Of a stretch of DNA of 64,000 bases, positions 15,380 to 25,203 are shown one piece after another. Made by a program: the position numbers and the translations under genes. A model generated the notes under the pieces. It worked only from the letters and a program-made list of their open reading frames with translations. It was not told the origin of the DNA and did no database searches. Source of the DNA: Campylobacter volucris (GTDB taxonomy: Bacteria; Campylobacterota; Campylobacteria; Campylobacterales; Campylobacteraceae); assembly GCF_008011665.1 (NCBI RefSeq), contig NZ_VOWJ01000023.1:1-64000 (forward strand). The letters run 5' to 3'. The first letter of the stretch is position 1, and each line of letters opens with the position of its first letter.

Positions 15380-17297
15380 TAGCTAAACTTAAAACATAAG
15401 AGCTTAATTTTTCCTCACTAAATCCAAAATGCTCAAATACATCTTTATCCTTACCACTTTCCCCAAAACTCTCTATACCATAAACCTCATCGCAAAATCT
15501 ATAAAGTTCATTTGAATTTGCAGCTTCTACACCTATAACCTTACCTTGTAAAATTCTATCTTTATAACCCTTTTCTTGTTTAATAAATAATTCATAACAA
15601 GGCATAGACACTACATTAACACTCACGCCTTTTTCTTTTAAAATTTTTGCTGTTTTTAAGCATAATGCTACTTCGCTACCACTTGCTAAAAGTGTGAATT
15701 TTGCATTTACATTTTCTTCTAATAAATATGCTCCATTTTCAACATCTCCAAAAATTGGCTCACTTAAAGCACTTAACTTTTGACGCGACAATACAAAAAC
15801 ACTAGGCATATTAGTTTTAAGTGCGATTTGCCATGCCTTGACATTTTCAACCCCATCACCCACTCTAAAAGTCAATGAATTTGGCATAGCTCTAAAAGTG
15901 CTAAGCTGTTCTATAGGTTGATGAGTTGGACCATCTTCGCCAACCCCTATACTATCGTGAGTAAAAATAAAAAAGTGTTTTATCTTCATCAAAGCTGCTA
16001 TTCTTGCTGCTGGTTTTAAATACTCGCTAAATATAAAAAATGTAGCACAAAATGGCAAAAACAAACCATATCTTGCAAAAGCATTAGATATAGCAGCCAT
16101 CGCATGTTCTCTTATGCCAAAATGTATATTTTTACCATGTGGGAAATCTCCCATATCTTTAAGCTCGGTTTTGTTTGATGGTCCTAAATCTGCACTTCCA
16201 CCTAAAAATCCTGGTAAAGTCTTGGCAATTTCATTTAAAATAAGACCATTGCTATCTCTAGTAGCTACATCTTTACCTTTAAAATCAGGAAAATTGATCT
16301 TGCTAAAATCAGGCTCTAATAATTCTTTTAACAATGCTTTTTTGCTTTCGTCTAAATTTTGCACCTTTTGATTCCACTTAGCTTGTGCTAAATCACCAAG
16401 TTCAATCGCTCCACTAAAGTAAATTTTTACATCTTCAGTGACTTCAAATGTTTTTTGTGGATCAAAACCTAAAGCTTCTTTTGCTTTTTTTATTAGCTCT
16501 TCACCTAAAGGTGCTCCATGAGAATGATGACTTCCCTCAAGCTCTAAAGCTCCTTTTGCTATCTTAGTATGTGCTATGATAAGACAAGGCTTTTGACTTT
16601 GTTTAGCTGTTTTAAGTGCTAAATCAATTTGTTCAAAATCATGCCCATCTATCTCAAGCACTTCAAAATTTTGCGCTCTAAAACGCTCTTTAATATTTTC
16701 ATCAAAAGCAATGCTTACATCACCTTCGATAGAGATGTTATTACTATCATAAATGATGATTAGATTATCAAGTTTATGAAGTCCTGCTAAAGAACACGCC
16801 TCATAAGAAATTCCTTCTTGTAAATCTCCATCACCACATAAACAATAAACCTTATGATTAATAATATCTTCACCCAAAAGCAAACTTGCTTTTTTAGCAG
16901 CCATAGCAAAACCAACTGCATTTGCTACACCTTGTCCTAAAGGTCCTGTAGCTATTTCTACACCTGGAGTAAAAATTTCTGGATGACCTGGGGTTTTAGA
17001 GTGTAATTGTCTAAAATTTTTTAAATCTTCTAAGCTTATATCATATCCACTCAAATGCAAAAAGCTATAAAGCAATGCACTAGCATGACCACCTGAAAAA
17101 ACCAATCTATCCCTATTTAGCCAAGTTGGATCTTTTGGGTTATGCACTAAATGTCTGCTTAAAACGCTCATAATATCGGCTAAACCCATAGGAGCGCCTG
17201 GATGACCGCTATTTGCTTTTTGTATCATATCAGCACATAAAAATCTTATAGTATTAGCTTGTTTTTCTAATATTGCTTTGTCTTTTTGCTTATCCAT
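15369..17297 (-). CDS. tkt: Transketolase
   Basis: Thiamine-diphosphate enzyme of the non-oxidative pentose phosphate pathway. It has 642 residues. The N-terminal ANSGHPGAPMGLADIM, the TPP motif starting at CGDGDLQEG and ending at YDSNNISIEG, and the central GIREHAMAAISNAFARYG are all present. Campylobacter lacks a complete glycolysis, so this enzyme mainly supplies pentoses and erythrose-4-phosphate for biosynthesis. It begins 17 nt after the stop of ispA and overlaps iamB. Confidence 0.96.
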   Translation of the reverse strand: MDKQKDKAILEKQANTIRFLCADMIQKANSGHPGAPMGLADIMSVLSRHLVHNPKDPTWLNRDRLVFSGGHASALLYSFLHLSGYDISLEDLKNFRQLHSKTPGHPEIFTPGVEIATGPLGQGVANAVGFAMAAKKASLLLGEDIINHKVYCLCGDGDLQEGISYEACSLAGLHKLDNLIIIYDSNNISIEGDVSIAFDENIKERFRAQNFEVLEIDGHDFEQIDLALKTAKQSQKPCLIIAHTKIAKGALELEGSHHSHGAPLGEELIKKAKEALGFDPQKTFEVTEDVKIYFSGAIELGDLAQAKWNQKVQNLDESKKALLKELLEPDFSKINFPDFKGKDVATRDSNGLILNEIAKTLPGFLGGSADLGPSNKTELKDMGDFPHGKNIHFGIREHAMAAISNAFARYGLFLPFCATFFIFSEYLKPAARIAALMKIKHFFIFTHDSIGVGEDGPTHQPIEQLSTFRAMPNSLTFRVGDGVENVKAWQIALKTNMPSVFVLSRQKLSALSEPIFGDVENGAYLLEENVNAKFTLLASGSEVALCLKTAKILKEKGVSVNVVSMPCYELFIKQEKGYKDRILQGKVIGVEAANSNELYRFCDEVYGIESFGESGKDKDVFEHFGFSEEKLSSYVLSLANGN

Positions 17298-17313
17298 TAT
17301 TTTTCCTTTAATC

Positions 17314-18156
17314 TTATAAGTATATTTGAATCATTTTTTTAAGCATTTGCGCTATATCTATATCTAATTGCTCTATTTGCTTTTGAGTCTTTTTTAACAT
17401 CTCATCTTTTGTTTTTATAGCATTTTCTAATCCTAACAAATTCACAAAAGAATTTTTATGTATATCATTGTGAGTAGGTTTGCCCGCTTCTGTTGCATCT
17501 AAAGTTGCATCGATAATATCATCATTTATTTGAAAAATAAGTCCTAATTCTAATCCTATTTGGTATATTTTTTCACTATCTTCTTGGCTTAACTCACAAA
17601 TTTCACAACCCATTTTTAAACTAGCAGCTATTAATCTTGCGGTTTTATGTATATGCAAAAATTCAACTTGCTCTAAATTTAAAGCTTTTCCTTCAAAATA
17701 ACAATCAATAGCCTGACCTATTATCATGCCATTAATTCCTGCATTAAAAGCTAAGGTTTGGACTAATTTGACTTTTATCTCGTCTTTTAAATTAGATTTT
17801 GAAAGTAGCAAAAAAGCTTCAGTATTTAATGCATCTCCTACCAAAATAGCCGTAGTTTCATCATATTTTTTATGCAAGGTTTGCTTGCCTCTACGCAAAG
17901 ATGCATCATCCATAGCAGGTAAATCATCGTGTATTAAAGAATAAGTATGTATAAATTCTATAGCTAAAGCTATATCTAATGCAGGCAAAAAAAGCTTTGG
18001 TGCTTTAGCTTCTACTATACCAAGCAAAAGTTGAGCCCTAAAGTGCTTTCCTCCTGCTTCTAACATCCACGCTAAAGCTTCATTAAAAAATGGGTGAAAA
18101 CTTTGGACTTTAGGAAAATTTTGCTCTAAGTGCTTTTTGAATTTTTTCAAAATCAC
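17314..18156 (-). CDS. ispA: Farnesyl diphosphate synthase (geranyltranstransferase)
   Basis: Condenses isopentenyl diphosphate with dimethylallyl and geranyl diphosphates to give farnesyl diphosphate for undecaprenyl and quinone synthesis. It has 280 residues. The first Asp-rich motif HDDLPAMDDASLRRG (bacterial DDxxxxD type) is at about 85-99 and the second, QINDDIID, at about 208-215. Its start overlaps the PDZ protein stop by 4 nt. Neighbouring murE and the lipid transporter genes make this a loosely envelope-themed operon. Confidence 0.93.
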   Translation of the reverse strand: MILKKFKKHLEQNFPKVQSFHPFFNEALAWMLEAGGKHFRAQLLLGIVEAKAPKLFLPALDIALAIEFIHTYSLIHDDLPAMDDASLRRGKQTLHKKYDETTAILVGDALNTEAFLLLSKSNLKDEIKVKLVQTLAFNAGINGMIIGQAIDCYFEGKALNLEQVEFLHIHKTARLIAASLKMGCEICELSQEDSEKIYQIGLELGLIFQINDDIIDATLDATEAGKPTHNDIHKNSFVNLLGLENAIKTKDEMLKKTQKQIEQLDIDIAQMLKKMIQIYL

Positions 18157-19232
18157 TTAGTAAGCCTTATAAAAAAGTCAAAATACCCTCGCTTTATCTG
18201 TTCAAGCTCATTATTTTGAGCTGATGGTATGCTAGTAGCTTTCCTTGAAACTAAAATATCAAAAGAATTAGCCTCTAAAAGTATATTTTTAAATTCATCC
18301 ATATTTTTCATTTTTTGATTATTTACTCTTAGTATTTTATCGCCTTTTAAAAATCCAGCCATTTGTGCTTTTGAATTTGGAGTTACCTCTATGACATTCA
18401 TCTTAGTATCGACGCGTAAGCCAAAATTAGAATAAAAAGAAGTCGGTTTAGGTGGCACTACTTTTTTTGGTTTTGCAAAAACTCCTAAATCTTTATCAAA
18501 CACGATAGTAGATATATTTAAATCTTCATTATCTCTTAATACATTAAAATACAAAGTGCTCCCACGATCAGCAAACAAGATCTTTTCATTTAATTTTCTT
18601 ACATCATCATAAGGCTGTCCATCAACGCTTATGATTTCATCGCTTAATAAAAATTGCCCATTTTTACGCACATTTTTTACATAAATTCTACCATCTCTTT
18701 TTTCAAAATCTACCCCAATATCTCCCCAATATACTTCAGGATATTTTGAAAAATGCTTTAAATAACGATTTCCAATCAACCTACCACCATCTAAAGTAAT
18801 ACCTAGCATTTTACAACAAGGAGAATTCAACTCACCTATTTTAGTGGTAAAATCAAGCTGATCACGCTCGGTTAAACTTTGACCAAAATACTTTAAATGT
18901 CCTATATAGCTTTGATTATCATCTAAAATTCCCACCCAGCTATTACGCGTAAGTTCTTCTTCATCACCCATGGGAGCAGGGATTAAACTAAAATCAGTTT
19001 TCACTAAATACAAATTTAAAAATGGATCGTATTTTGTGTAATTGTTTAATTTTCCATCTTTTACTTTCACCACTGCTAGGGTATTTTCATTTAAAGCAAA
19101 AGCAGGCAATCCCTCATAAATTAGCATACTTGCTTTATTTTTTTGATAACACGCTAAAAAGTCATTAAAACTTGGCCTTGGGATAGCAAATAAAACTCCA
19201 ACTAATGCCAACAGACATATAAAAATTCTCAT
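18153..19232 (-). CDS. Exported PDZ-domain protein (DUF7488-like)
   Basis: 359 residues: signal peptide MRIFICLLALVGVLFA, then a 240-residue region of unknown fold that includes a Cys pair (SPCCKML), and a C-terminal PDZ domain (about 270-345; NVIEVTPNSKAQMAGFLKGD is the carboxylate-binding side). A second PDZ-like stretch (EIISVDGQPYDDVRKLNEKI) lies before it. There is no protease catalytic triad, so it is more likely an adaptor or scaffold in the periplasm. It is joined by 4-nt overlaps to ybaB and ispA. Confidence 0.7.
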   Translation of the reverse strand: MRIFICLLALVGVLFAIPRPSFNDFLACYQKNKASMLIYEGLPAFALNENTLAVVKVKDGKLNNYTKYDPFLNLYLVKTDFSLIPAPMGDEEELTRNSWVGILDDNQSYIGHLKYFGQSLTERDQLDFTTKIGELNSPCCKMLGITLDGGRLIGNRYLKHFSKYPEVYWGDIGVDFEKRDGRIYVKNVRKNGQFLLSDEIISVDGQPYDDVRKLNEKILFADRGSTLYFNVLRDNEDLNISTIVFDKDLGVFAKPKKVVPPKPTSFYSNFGLRVDTKMNVIEVTPNSKAQMAGFLKGDKILRVNNQKMKNMDEFKNILLEANSFDILVSRKATSIPSAQNNELEQIKRGYFDFFIRLTK

Positions 19233-19534
19233 AAAGCCCCCATCTTGCTAAATAAATTACTTGCCATTGATTTTTTATTTTGCTCCACCATTTTAAGCAC
19301 ATCATTAATAGCAGATATTAATAAAATTTGCATAGATTCTTTATCTTCAAACAAAGATTCATCGATGTTAATATCGATGATTTCTCCTTTTCCATTAGCA
19401 CTAACTTTCACAAGACCACCACCGCTTTTTGCACTAAATTCTTGTTTTAAAGCTTCTTGCTCTAATTCATTTGCTTTTTCTTGAGCCTTAGTTAAAAGCT
19501 CACCCATTTTTGAAAAGTCCATATTTTCAAACAT
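19229..19534 (-). CDS. YbaB/EbfC-family nucleoid-associated protein
   Basis: 101-residue DNA-binding dimer. It has the family layout: an N-terminal helix with Met/Glu/Gln (MFENMDFSKMGELLTKAQEKA), a central strand GLVKVSANGKGEIIDINID, and a C-terminal helix AINDVLKMVEQNKKSM. These proteins bind nucleoid DNA with little sequence specificity. It directly follows murE with no gap (the murE stop is at 19535) and overlaps the PDZ gene by 4 nt. Confidence 0.9.
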   Translation of the reverse strand: MFENMDFSKMGELLTKAQEKANELEQEALKQEFSAKSGGGLVKVSANGKGEIIDINIDESLFEDKESMQILLISAINDVLKMVEQNKKSMASNLFSKMGAL

Positions 19535-20818
19535 TTATTTTCCTTCTTTTAATATTTGCAAAACTACTTCTTTATCATTAAAAGGATATTTAACTCCTTT
19601 TATTTCTTGATAGTCCTCATCACCTTTTCCTAAAATCACAACAAATTCATCATCTTTTTTAAATTCCAAGGCTTTTTTTATAGCTTTTTTTCTATCACAC
19701 TCTATAAACACGCTCTCATCTTGCTCTATACCACTTAAAATATCATTGATTATATCCATTGGTTCTTCAGAGCGTGGGTTATCGCTTGTGATGATGAGTG
19801 TTTTAGCATAATGCTTTGCGATTTTTGCCATTAAAGGGCGTTTGGTTTTGTCTCTATCTCCACCTGCTCCAAAAACTACGATTAAATCTTTATATCTTAA
19901 AGCATCAAGCACTTTTTCTATGCCATCAGGAGTATGAGCAAAATCCACTATCACTTCTTTAGCAACTACTTGCATTCTACCTTCTATACCACCAAAATTA
20001 CTAATGGCTTTTTCAAGTTTTTTCAAATTTGGCTTTATGAGCTCATTCACACAAGCACTCGCTGCTAAAAGATTATAAAGATTAAAAATTCCTACCAAAG
20101 AAGACTCTATCATAAAATTTTCTTTACCAAAATTTACCACTGCTTCTATGCCATTTTTTAAAGCATAAGCTTTTATATGATAATAACTTGGATTTTCTAT
20201 ACCATAAGAAAAAGAATTTTTCACATTAAATTTAATAGCACTTGCGTCTTTATTGAGAAATTTCATACACTCATCAGCAAAAAAGCTTTCTTTTGCTTGT
20301 TTATAGTTTTCAAAACTTCCATGAAAGTCTAGGTGATCTTGAGTGAGATTAGTAAAAATTTTAGCTTTAAATTCAAGTCCTTCTATACGATTTTGCACCA
20401 AAGCATGAGAGCTTACTTCCATAATCAAAAATTCACATTTTTCTTTTGTAGCTAAAGACAAAAGCTCTAAAGTTTGTAAAATCGCAGCTGTAGTGAGTCC
20501 TTTTGGAGCGATTTTTTTATCATTGATAAAACTTCCCCTAGTTCCCATCAAAGCACATTTATATCCCAAATCAAGCAAAATAGAATACATAGCCCCAGCT
20601 GTAGTGGTTTTACCATTAGTTCCTGTTATACCGATGATTTTTATGTTTTTATCTATATTTAAAAGCTCATAACATTGCTTTACATCGATTATTTTCGCAC
20701 CTTTTTCTAAGGCACTAGGAGCAAATTTTTCATTTTGTGTGGTTTTTAAAAAATAGCATTCTTGTTTGCATTCGTTAGAATTATCCGTGATAAAACCATC
20801 ATTAATTTTTACAATCAC
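19535..20818 (-). CDS. murE: UDP-MurNAc-tripeptide ligase MurE
   Basis: Cytoplasmic ATP-dependent ligase that adds meso-diaminopimelate to UDP-MurNAc-L-Ala-D-Glu. The P-loop [11 protein letters not shown] is at 63-73. DNPRSEEP at about 344-351 is the meso-DAP-recognition motif, which separates it from lysine-adding homologues, and [14 protein letters not shown] is conserved. At 427 residues it is shorter than the E. coli enzyme, mainly in the N-terminal domain, as in other Campylobacter. dapF elsewhere in the window supplies its substrate. Confidence 0.94.
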   Translation of the reverse strand: MIVKINDGFITDNSNECKQECYFLKTTQNEKFAPSALEKGAKIIDVKQCYELLNIDKNIKIIGITGTNGKTTTAGAMYSILLDLGYKCALMGTRGSFINDKKIAPKGLTTAAILQTLELLSLATKEKCEFLIMEVSSHALVQNRIEGLEFKAKIFTNLTQDHLDFHGSFENYKQAKESFFADECMKFLNKDASAIKFNVKNSFSYGIENPSYYHIKAYALKNGIEAVVNFGKENFMIESSLVGIFNLYNLLAASACVNELIKPNLKKLEKAISNFGGIEGRMQVVAKEVIVDFAHTPDGIEKVLDALRYKDLIVVFGAGGDRDKTKRPLMAKIAKHYAKTLIITSDNPRSEEPMDIINDILSGIEQDESVFIECDRKKAIKKALEFKKDDEFVVILGKGDEDYQEIKGVKYPFNDKEVVLQILKEGK

Positions 20819-21354
20819 AACAAGCCTTTAAGTTTTTCACTAAGTTTTATAAAACGATAGTTAGAGTAAAAATGTGCTCCAACATCTTCCATATAAGCTA
20901 CAAGCATATCTTTATAACCATACTCTAAAAGCTTTTCTAAAAAATCCACAAAATCTTCTTTATCGTTTATAATAAGTTTGTTTGAAATTATAACATTTTC
21001 TAAAGCTCGCTTAAATCCAAGTTCTTTTTCACTTAACAAAAAGTCTTGATAACTCAAGCCATCAAAATCTTCACTATCTTCTTCAAACTGCACACTTTGA
21101 CTTAAATTTATAAGCCTTTCTAAATCTGTATCAATTTTAGGATTTTTATAATTTTGCAAGAAAAATTCAAAAAAAACAAAAGCTTCATCAGGGCTTGTCA
21201 AAGCCAAATCACAAATATTTATAAAAGTAAGCAATCTTTTATTTTTACGCTTTTGATATGCTAATGAAAAGTAAATTTTGGCGTTTTTAAAATCTTTATT
21301 GTAAAAACATTCTATGGCTATTTTTTTATAATTTTGCAAATTCGCTTTCTCCAC
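20815..21354 (-). CDS. Conserved hypothetical protein, TPR-like helical
   Basis: 179-residue soluble, largely helical protein. The N-terminal part ([29 protein letters not shown]..) has the spacing of a tetratricopeptide-type helix pair. The rest is acidic, with no motif I recognise. It overlaps both neighbours (29 nt with the NifU-like gene, 4 nt with murE), so it is clearly part of the same translationally coupled operon. As I recall it, the same gene order holds in C. jejuni. No function assigned. Confidence 0.6.
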   Translation of the reverse strand: MEKANLQNYKKIAIECFYNKDFKNAKIYFSLAYQKRKNKRLLTFINICDLALTSPDEAFVFFEFFLQNYKNPKIDTDLERLINLSQSVQFEEDSEDFDGLSYQDFLLSEKELGFKRALENVIISNKLIINDKEDFVDFLEKLLEYGYKDMLVAYMEDVGAHFYSNYRFIKLSEKLKGLL

Positions 21355-21601
21355 CTGCTAAATTGACTATGGTAATATCTGGATGTATATCGATTTTAAG
21401 TTGCTTTTCTAAGCCGTATTTTAAAGTAGTGCCACTTGATGGACAACCATGACAAGCCCCTGTTAATTTCACATAAACTACGCCATTTTTTATCCCTAAA
21501 AACTCAAGCCCACCGCCATCGTTTTCTAAAATATGCATTGTTTTAGCTAGACTTGCTTTTACAGGCTCTATTAATTCTTCATCACTAAAAGGCATATTCA
21601 T
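21326..21601 (-). CDS. NifU C-terminal-domain iron-sulfur protein
   Basis: 91-residue protein consisting only of the NifU C-terminal (Nfu) domain. KLTGACHGCPSSGTTLKYGLEKQL contains the CxxC that binds a transferable [4Fe-4S] cluster. It is a probable carrier that delivers clusters to client proteins. It is the first gene of the leftward NifU-hypothetical-murE-ybaB-PDZ-ispA-tkt-iam operon. AAAGGA precedes its ATG, and the left copy of the 86-bp repeat lies directly upstream in the same direction. Confidence 0.85.
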   Translation of the reverse strand: MNMPFSDEELIEPVKASLAKTMHILENDGGGLEFLGIKNGVVYVKLTGACHGCPSSGTTLKYGLEKQLKIDIHPDITIVNLAGGESEFAKL

Positions 21602-21668
21602 AAATTTTTTCCTTTTATTTTTATTTTATCTTATTTGCCTTTAAAAAATTTAAAATTTGATTAAAGAA

Positions 21669-21754
21669 GTTAAGTGCGATTTCTCGCACTTAATTAAGCA
21701 ATATTTTTGAAAAGATTCACTAGCTATATCGTGTGTTTGTGAAAAAACTTTATA
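21669..21754 (-). ncRNA. Candidate small RNA, left copy of the 86-bp inverted repeat
   Basis: Read on the minus strand, a TATAAAG -10-like box (about 21748-21754) is followed by a 49-nt block identical to the right copy (21690-21738). A 10-bp hairpin with a GAAA tetraloop (21670-21679 with 21684-21693) and CTTCTTTAAT follow. This is the form of a short transcript ending at an intrinsic terminator. It points toward the NifU-like gene, 68 bp downstream, so it could also act as that operon's leader. 81 of 86 bases match 26065-26150 in reverse complement. Confidence 0.5.
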
Positions 21755-21821
21755 TTTATTTTCAAAATGCTTATAAACAATTTATGTTAAAATTTCACAT
21801 CATTCAACAAAGGCTTTATCA

Positions 21822-22403
21822 ATGAAAAAAATAGCTACTATTTTTGCAGGAGCCGAAGGCTGTGGAAAAACTACCTTATATTATAATGAACTTGAAAAAA
21901 GCAAAGACTTTGGGCTTAGAATTAACATCGATGAGATCGTAAGTAGTTTTGGCGATTGGAAAAATCAAGAAGATCAATTTAGAGCTTCAAGGATAGCCAT
22001 TAAAATGCGTGAAAACTATATCAAAAAAGCTTATGATTTTAACCAAGAAACTACACTTTGTGGCACTAGCATTTTATCTTTATTCAAAAAGTTGCAAAAA
22101 AATTCTTACACTATAAATCTTTACTACATAGGATTAGATTCTCCAAGCACAGCAAAACAAAGAGTTAAGATTCGCGTGGCTAAAGGCGGACACGATATAA
22201 AAGAAGAACTCATAGAAAAAAGATACCACGAGTCTTTAAAAAATTTTAACATCATTGCAAAATTTTGCAATCACATCACTATTTTTGACAATACTCAAAA
22301 TTATAAAAAACTCTTAGAATTTAAAAACAACAAACTAGAAATATTTGAAACCACCAAATGGCTAGAACCACTAATGATAAATTTTAAAAGCAAAAATTTA
22401 TAA
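21822..22403 (+). CDS. Zeta-toxin-like P-loop kinase
   Basis: 193-residue protein. The N-terminus is FAGAEGCGKTTL, a Walker A at residues 10-17. A RINIDEIVSSFGDW stretch gives a candidate catalytic Asp and substrate region. RVAKGGHDIKEELIEKRY (about 118-135) matches the zeta toxin RxxxGGHxI motif. Zeta toxins phosphorylate UDP-N-acetylglucosamine and block wall synthesis; whether this one does is not known. No epsilon-type antitoxin lies beside it, so it may be a housekeeping kinase of the same fold. It is the only rightward gene between the two 86-bp repeats. Confidence 0.65.
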   Translation: MKKIATIFAGAEGCGKTTLYYNELEKSKDFGLRINIDEIVSSFGDWKNQEDQFRASRIAIKMRENYIKKAYDFNQETTLCGTSILSLFKKLQKNSYTINLYYIGLDSPSTAKQRVKIRVAKGGHDIKEELIEKRYHESLKNFNIIAKFCNHITIFDNTQNYKKLLEFKNNKLEIFETTKWLEPLMINFKSKNL

Positions 22404-22438
22404 ATTTTTCTTCTCTTTTGTCGATATGAAATCATGCT

Positions 22439-22560
22439 ACTCACTTCTTAGGCAAAAAAGAAGTGAGTTAGCAATAGATTGAAGGCTCAAGGCTATCAAG
22501 TATTACAAGGCTACCTCGATAACCTTGTAAAGCTTGACCCCAAGGCTTTAAAACCTTGGG
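22439..22560. repeat. Cluster of three hairpins with AAGGCT repeats downstream of flgE
   Basis: Three inverted repeats lie in 122 bp: 22439-22449/22458-22468 (11-bp perfect stem), 22496-22510/22523-22537 (5 bp, 2-nt internal loop, then 8 bp), and 22539-22545/22554-22560 (7 bp). The hexamer AAGGCT occurs four times (22482, 22489, 22507, 22542). None of the stems is followed by a T-run on either strand, so they are not ordinary terminators. Confidence 0.55.
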
Positions 22561-22566
22561 TTAAAA

Positions 22567-25062
22567 TTATTGTTTTAATTGCAATAGCGTATTTAAAAGC
22601 TGATCACTTGTAGTGATAGTTTTAGAGCTTGCTTGATATCCTCTTTGTATAACGATAAGCTGAGTTAATGAACGACTCAAATCCACATTCGACATCTCTA
22701 TCGCAGAAGATTTCAATCCACCTCTACCGCCTTCTCCAGCGTGTCCTATGGTAGGAGTTCCTGAGTTTGCAGTAGCCTTAAAAAGATTGCTTCCTATTTC
22801 TTCAAGACCCATATTATTTGGGAAAGATGCAAGTGCAACTTTAGCTAAAGCTAGAGTTTTACCATTAGTAAATTCTCCATACACATAGCCGTTTTCATCA
22901 GTTCTTAGTGCATCTGGCTTTAGATTACCCCCTGTGTAGCCATCTGTTTCTTGTTTAGTAGTAGCTGAGTCTTTATCATAGCTTGTTAAGCCATCAAAAG
23001 CTCCAGTTGTCCCAAAGTCTAGTTTTACTACTTGGTTTGGCCTTGAGCCGTTGTTTCCAGTGAAATTAATCACATTTGGAGTATAGCTTTGAAGTGAGCC
23101 ATCATTTCCAAATTTCACATTTCCCACTACTATATTACCAGGAGCACCATCTCCGCTAAAGTTTATCTCCGCAGGTTCAGGCACAGAGATGATCACCGAC
23201 CATTCAGCACCACCATCAGCTGTTTTGGTTTCTTTGGCAAATTGCACGGTAAGTTCGTGTCTAGTTCCTAATGAGTCAAATATCTCTATACTAGCAGTAT
23301 GCGCTGATAGATACATATCTTGAGAGAATTTTTCATTATTTCCTGCATTGAAATTTCCATCTAGGGCACTAAACATAGCGGTAAATTTATCATTCGTAGC
23401 TATTTTATTTGCTTCGTTAGAATAGCCTGTGATTTTAAAAGTCATATCTTTAGATTGATCATTTAACTTAGGATTTACTATCTTAAATCTTCCATCTTTT
23501 TCTACGGTTACTTTTACTCCAGCATTAGCATCAGCGCTTCCAGGAGCTCCATTAGGATTGTTATTAACAGTACCCCAATTTTCTAAAACTCCATCTCCAT
23601 CATAATCCACCCCATATCTAGCATCTCTTTGCAAAAGCTCTCTTAAATCTTCAGTAGTATGGAAAGTTCTTCTACCTTTTGCACTAGGCATATTAGCTTC
23701 TGCCGCTGTATTAGCATTAGGATTAGGTTCGGCTCCTATATCTACTCCACTTGAGCTGTAAATATATTCGTGAGCTGTAATAACTTCTTTAGTTGTTATA
23801 ATTGGACTATTAGTCCCATTTTCTGGATTTTGTACTCCAAGCCATGCACCATTTTGTCTCCCAGGTTTTTGCCCATCTATTTGCAATCCCAACCCATTAA
23901 CTGCACCTTGACCACCTCTAACCACTCTTACTTGTGCTCCAGCAGTAGTGTCATTTCCTACTTGTATATCTATATTTTTAGTTTTTCCTGTGGTTCCTAT
24001 GCTATTGTCATTAGTAAAAGTGATTTTACCATCTACTATGGAAGCTTCTACGCCTGTTTCGGCTTTTTTAGCATTGATAGCATTGATAAAGGTATCTTGA
24101 CCTACACCTTCGGCTCTAATATGTGTTCCATTTATAGTTATATCTAAAATAGCTGGAACTGGAGTGCCATCTCGGTTATAACCCCAAAATGTGCCTGCAA
24201 CTCCTTGTTGCCATTTAGTAGGATCATCGGGTAAAGCCGGACTTAATTCGACATTAGAAGTATGTTTAGCATCAGCATAGCTTACCCAAATTCCTTGTCC
24301 ATTTCTGAGGTTTAAACCTTCGCCTTTAGCATTAAAAACTACTCCCATATCTACACCCTTTTCGGTTACTTGGGCTCCGCTTTTAGAAGTAGTGTAAAAT
24401 TCAGTATGGCCTCTATCGTTTTCATTTACAACTGTTCCTGTATCTTCTCTTTGACCATGAGTAGAATCAAGAGCATAGATAGGGCGTTTAGCAGAGGCAT
24501 TTGCACCTAGGCTATTACCGCTATCTAGGTTTGCTGTGAGTTTTACTATAGAGCTTTCTTTAGCTGGCATACTCATACCTGGTGGGATGACTATATCTTC
24601 TACTGATTTAGAAGAGTCTATTTGGCCTGTTTCTTGATTATAATTCCACCCTTGGACTGTGTAGCCATTATTATCTACGAAATTTCCTACCGCATCGGTT
24701 TTAAAGTCCCCTGCACGAGTAAAAAACTGAGTAGTCCCACCATCGTTTGATACGATGAAAAATCCATCTCCATTTATAGCTAAGTCTGTGTTTTTGTCTG
24801 TGGTTTGGATATTACCTTGTGAGTGGATTCTTGTAGTAGAATTTACACCTGCTCCAAGACCTACTTGCATAGGGTTTTTGCCACCTAAGTCTCCATCTGG
24901 AGCTGTGGCTATCTTAGAAGTTTGACTCATAAGTGTTGAGAAATCTGCACGAGAATACTTAAAACCAAAAGTATTCACATTTGCGATGTTGTTACCTTCT
25001 ACATCCATTGCGTATTGGTGTGCTTGAAGTCCTGAAACTCCAGCCCAAAGAGATCTCATCAT
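22567..25062 (-). CDS. flgE: Flagellar hook protein FlgE
   Basis: Structural subunit of the flagellar hook, secreted by the flagellar type III system. It has 831 residues. Its N-terminus ([20 protein letters not shown], then [18 protein letters not shown]) and C-terminus ([20 protein letters not shown] ending [20 protein letters not shown]) form the D0 coiled-coil helices shared by rod and hook proteins. The large central part is the surface D2-D4 region typical of Campylobacter, about twice the length of E. coli FlgE. A GG-N10-GC sigma-54 promoter lies upstream. The gene is monocistronic. Confidence 0.95.
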   Translation of the reverse strand: MMRSLWAGVSGLQAHQYAMDVEGNNIANVNTFGFKYSRADFSTLMSQTSKIATAPDGDLGGKNPMQVGLGAGVNSTTRIHSQGNIQTTDKNTDLAINGDGFFIVSNDGGTTQFFTRAGDFKTDAVGNFVDNNGYTVQGWNYNQETGQIDSSKSVEDIVIPPGMSMPAKESSIVKLTANLDSGNSLGANASAKRPIYALDSTHGQREDTGTVVNENDRGHTEFYTTSKSGAQVTEKGVDMGVVFNAKGEGLNLRNGQGIWVSYADAKHTSNVELSPALPDDPTKWQQGVAGTFWGYNRDGTPVPAILDITINGTHIRAEGVGQDTFINAINAKKAETGVEASIVDGKITFTNDNSIGTTGKTKNIDIQVGNDTTAGAQVRVVRGGQGAVNGLGLQIDGQKPGRQNGAWLGVQNPENGTNSPIITTKEVITAHEYIYSSSGVDIGAEPNPNANTAAEANMPSAKGRRTFHTTEDLRELLQRDARYGVDYDGDGVLENWGTVNNNPNGAPGSADANAGVKVTVEKDGRFKIVNPKLNDQSKDMTFKITGYSNEANKIATNDKFTAMFSALDGNFNAGNNEKFSQDMYLSAHTASIEIFDSLGTRHELTVQFAKETKTADGGAEWSVIISVPEPAEINFSGDGAPGNIVVGNVKFGNDGSLQSYTPNVINFTGNNGSRPNQVVKLDFGTTGAFDGLTSYDKDSATTKQETDGYTGGNLKPDALRTDENGYVYGEFTNGKTLALAKVALASFPNNMGLEEIGSNLFKATANSGTPTIGHAGEGGRGGLKSSAIEMSNVDLSRSLTQLIVIQRGYQASSKTITTSDQLLNTLLQLKQ

Positions 25063-25128
25063 AATTAAATCCTTTAAAAAATATTGTTTTATGAATTTTT
25101 TCCAAAATTCTATTGCTTGTTAGAATGA

Positions 25129-25147
25129 AAGCAAGAAGTGTTCCAAA
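25129..25147 (-). promoter_or_regulatory. sigma-54 promoter of flgE
   Basis: The minus strand reads TTGGAAC..CTTGCTTT, with GG at 25144-25143 and GC at 25132-25131 exactly ten bases apart, near the RpoN consensus. Transcription would start near 25119, giving a 57-nt leader. RpoN control of hook genes is established in Campylobacter. Confidence 0.8.
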
Positions 25148-25203
25148 AATGAAGATATTTGTAATAAAAATTACATGTAAAATATAAACTGATAATCGTG
25201 TGA

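Noticed and set aside
23770-24147. 125-codon open frame on the plus strand inside flgE
   Set aside because: It is antisense to a conserved coding region, has no ribosome binding site and its composition is that of the complementary strand of flgE.
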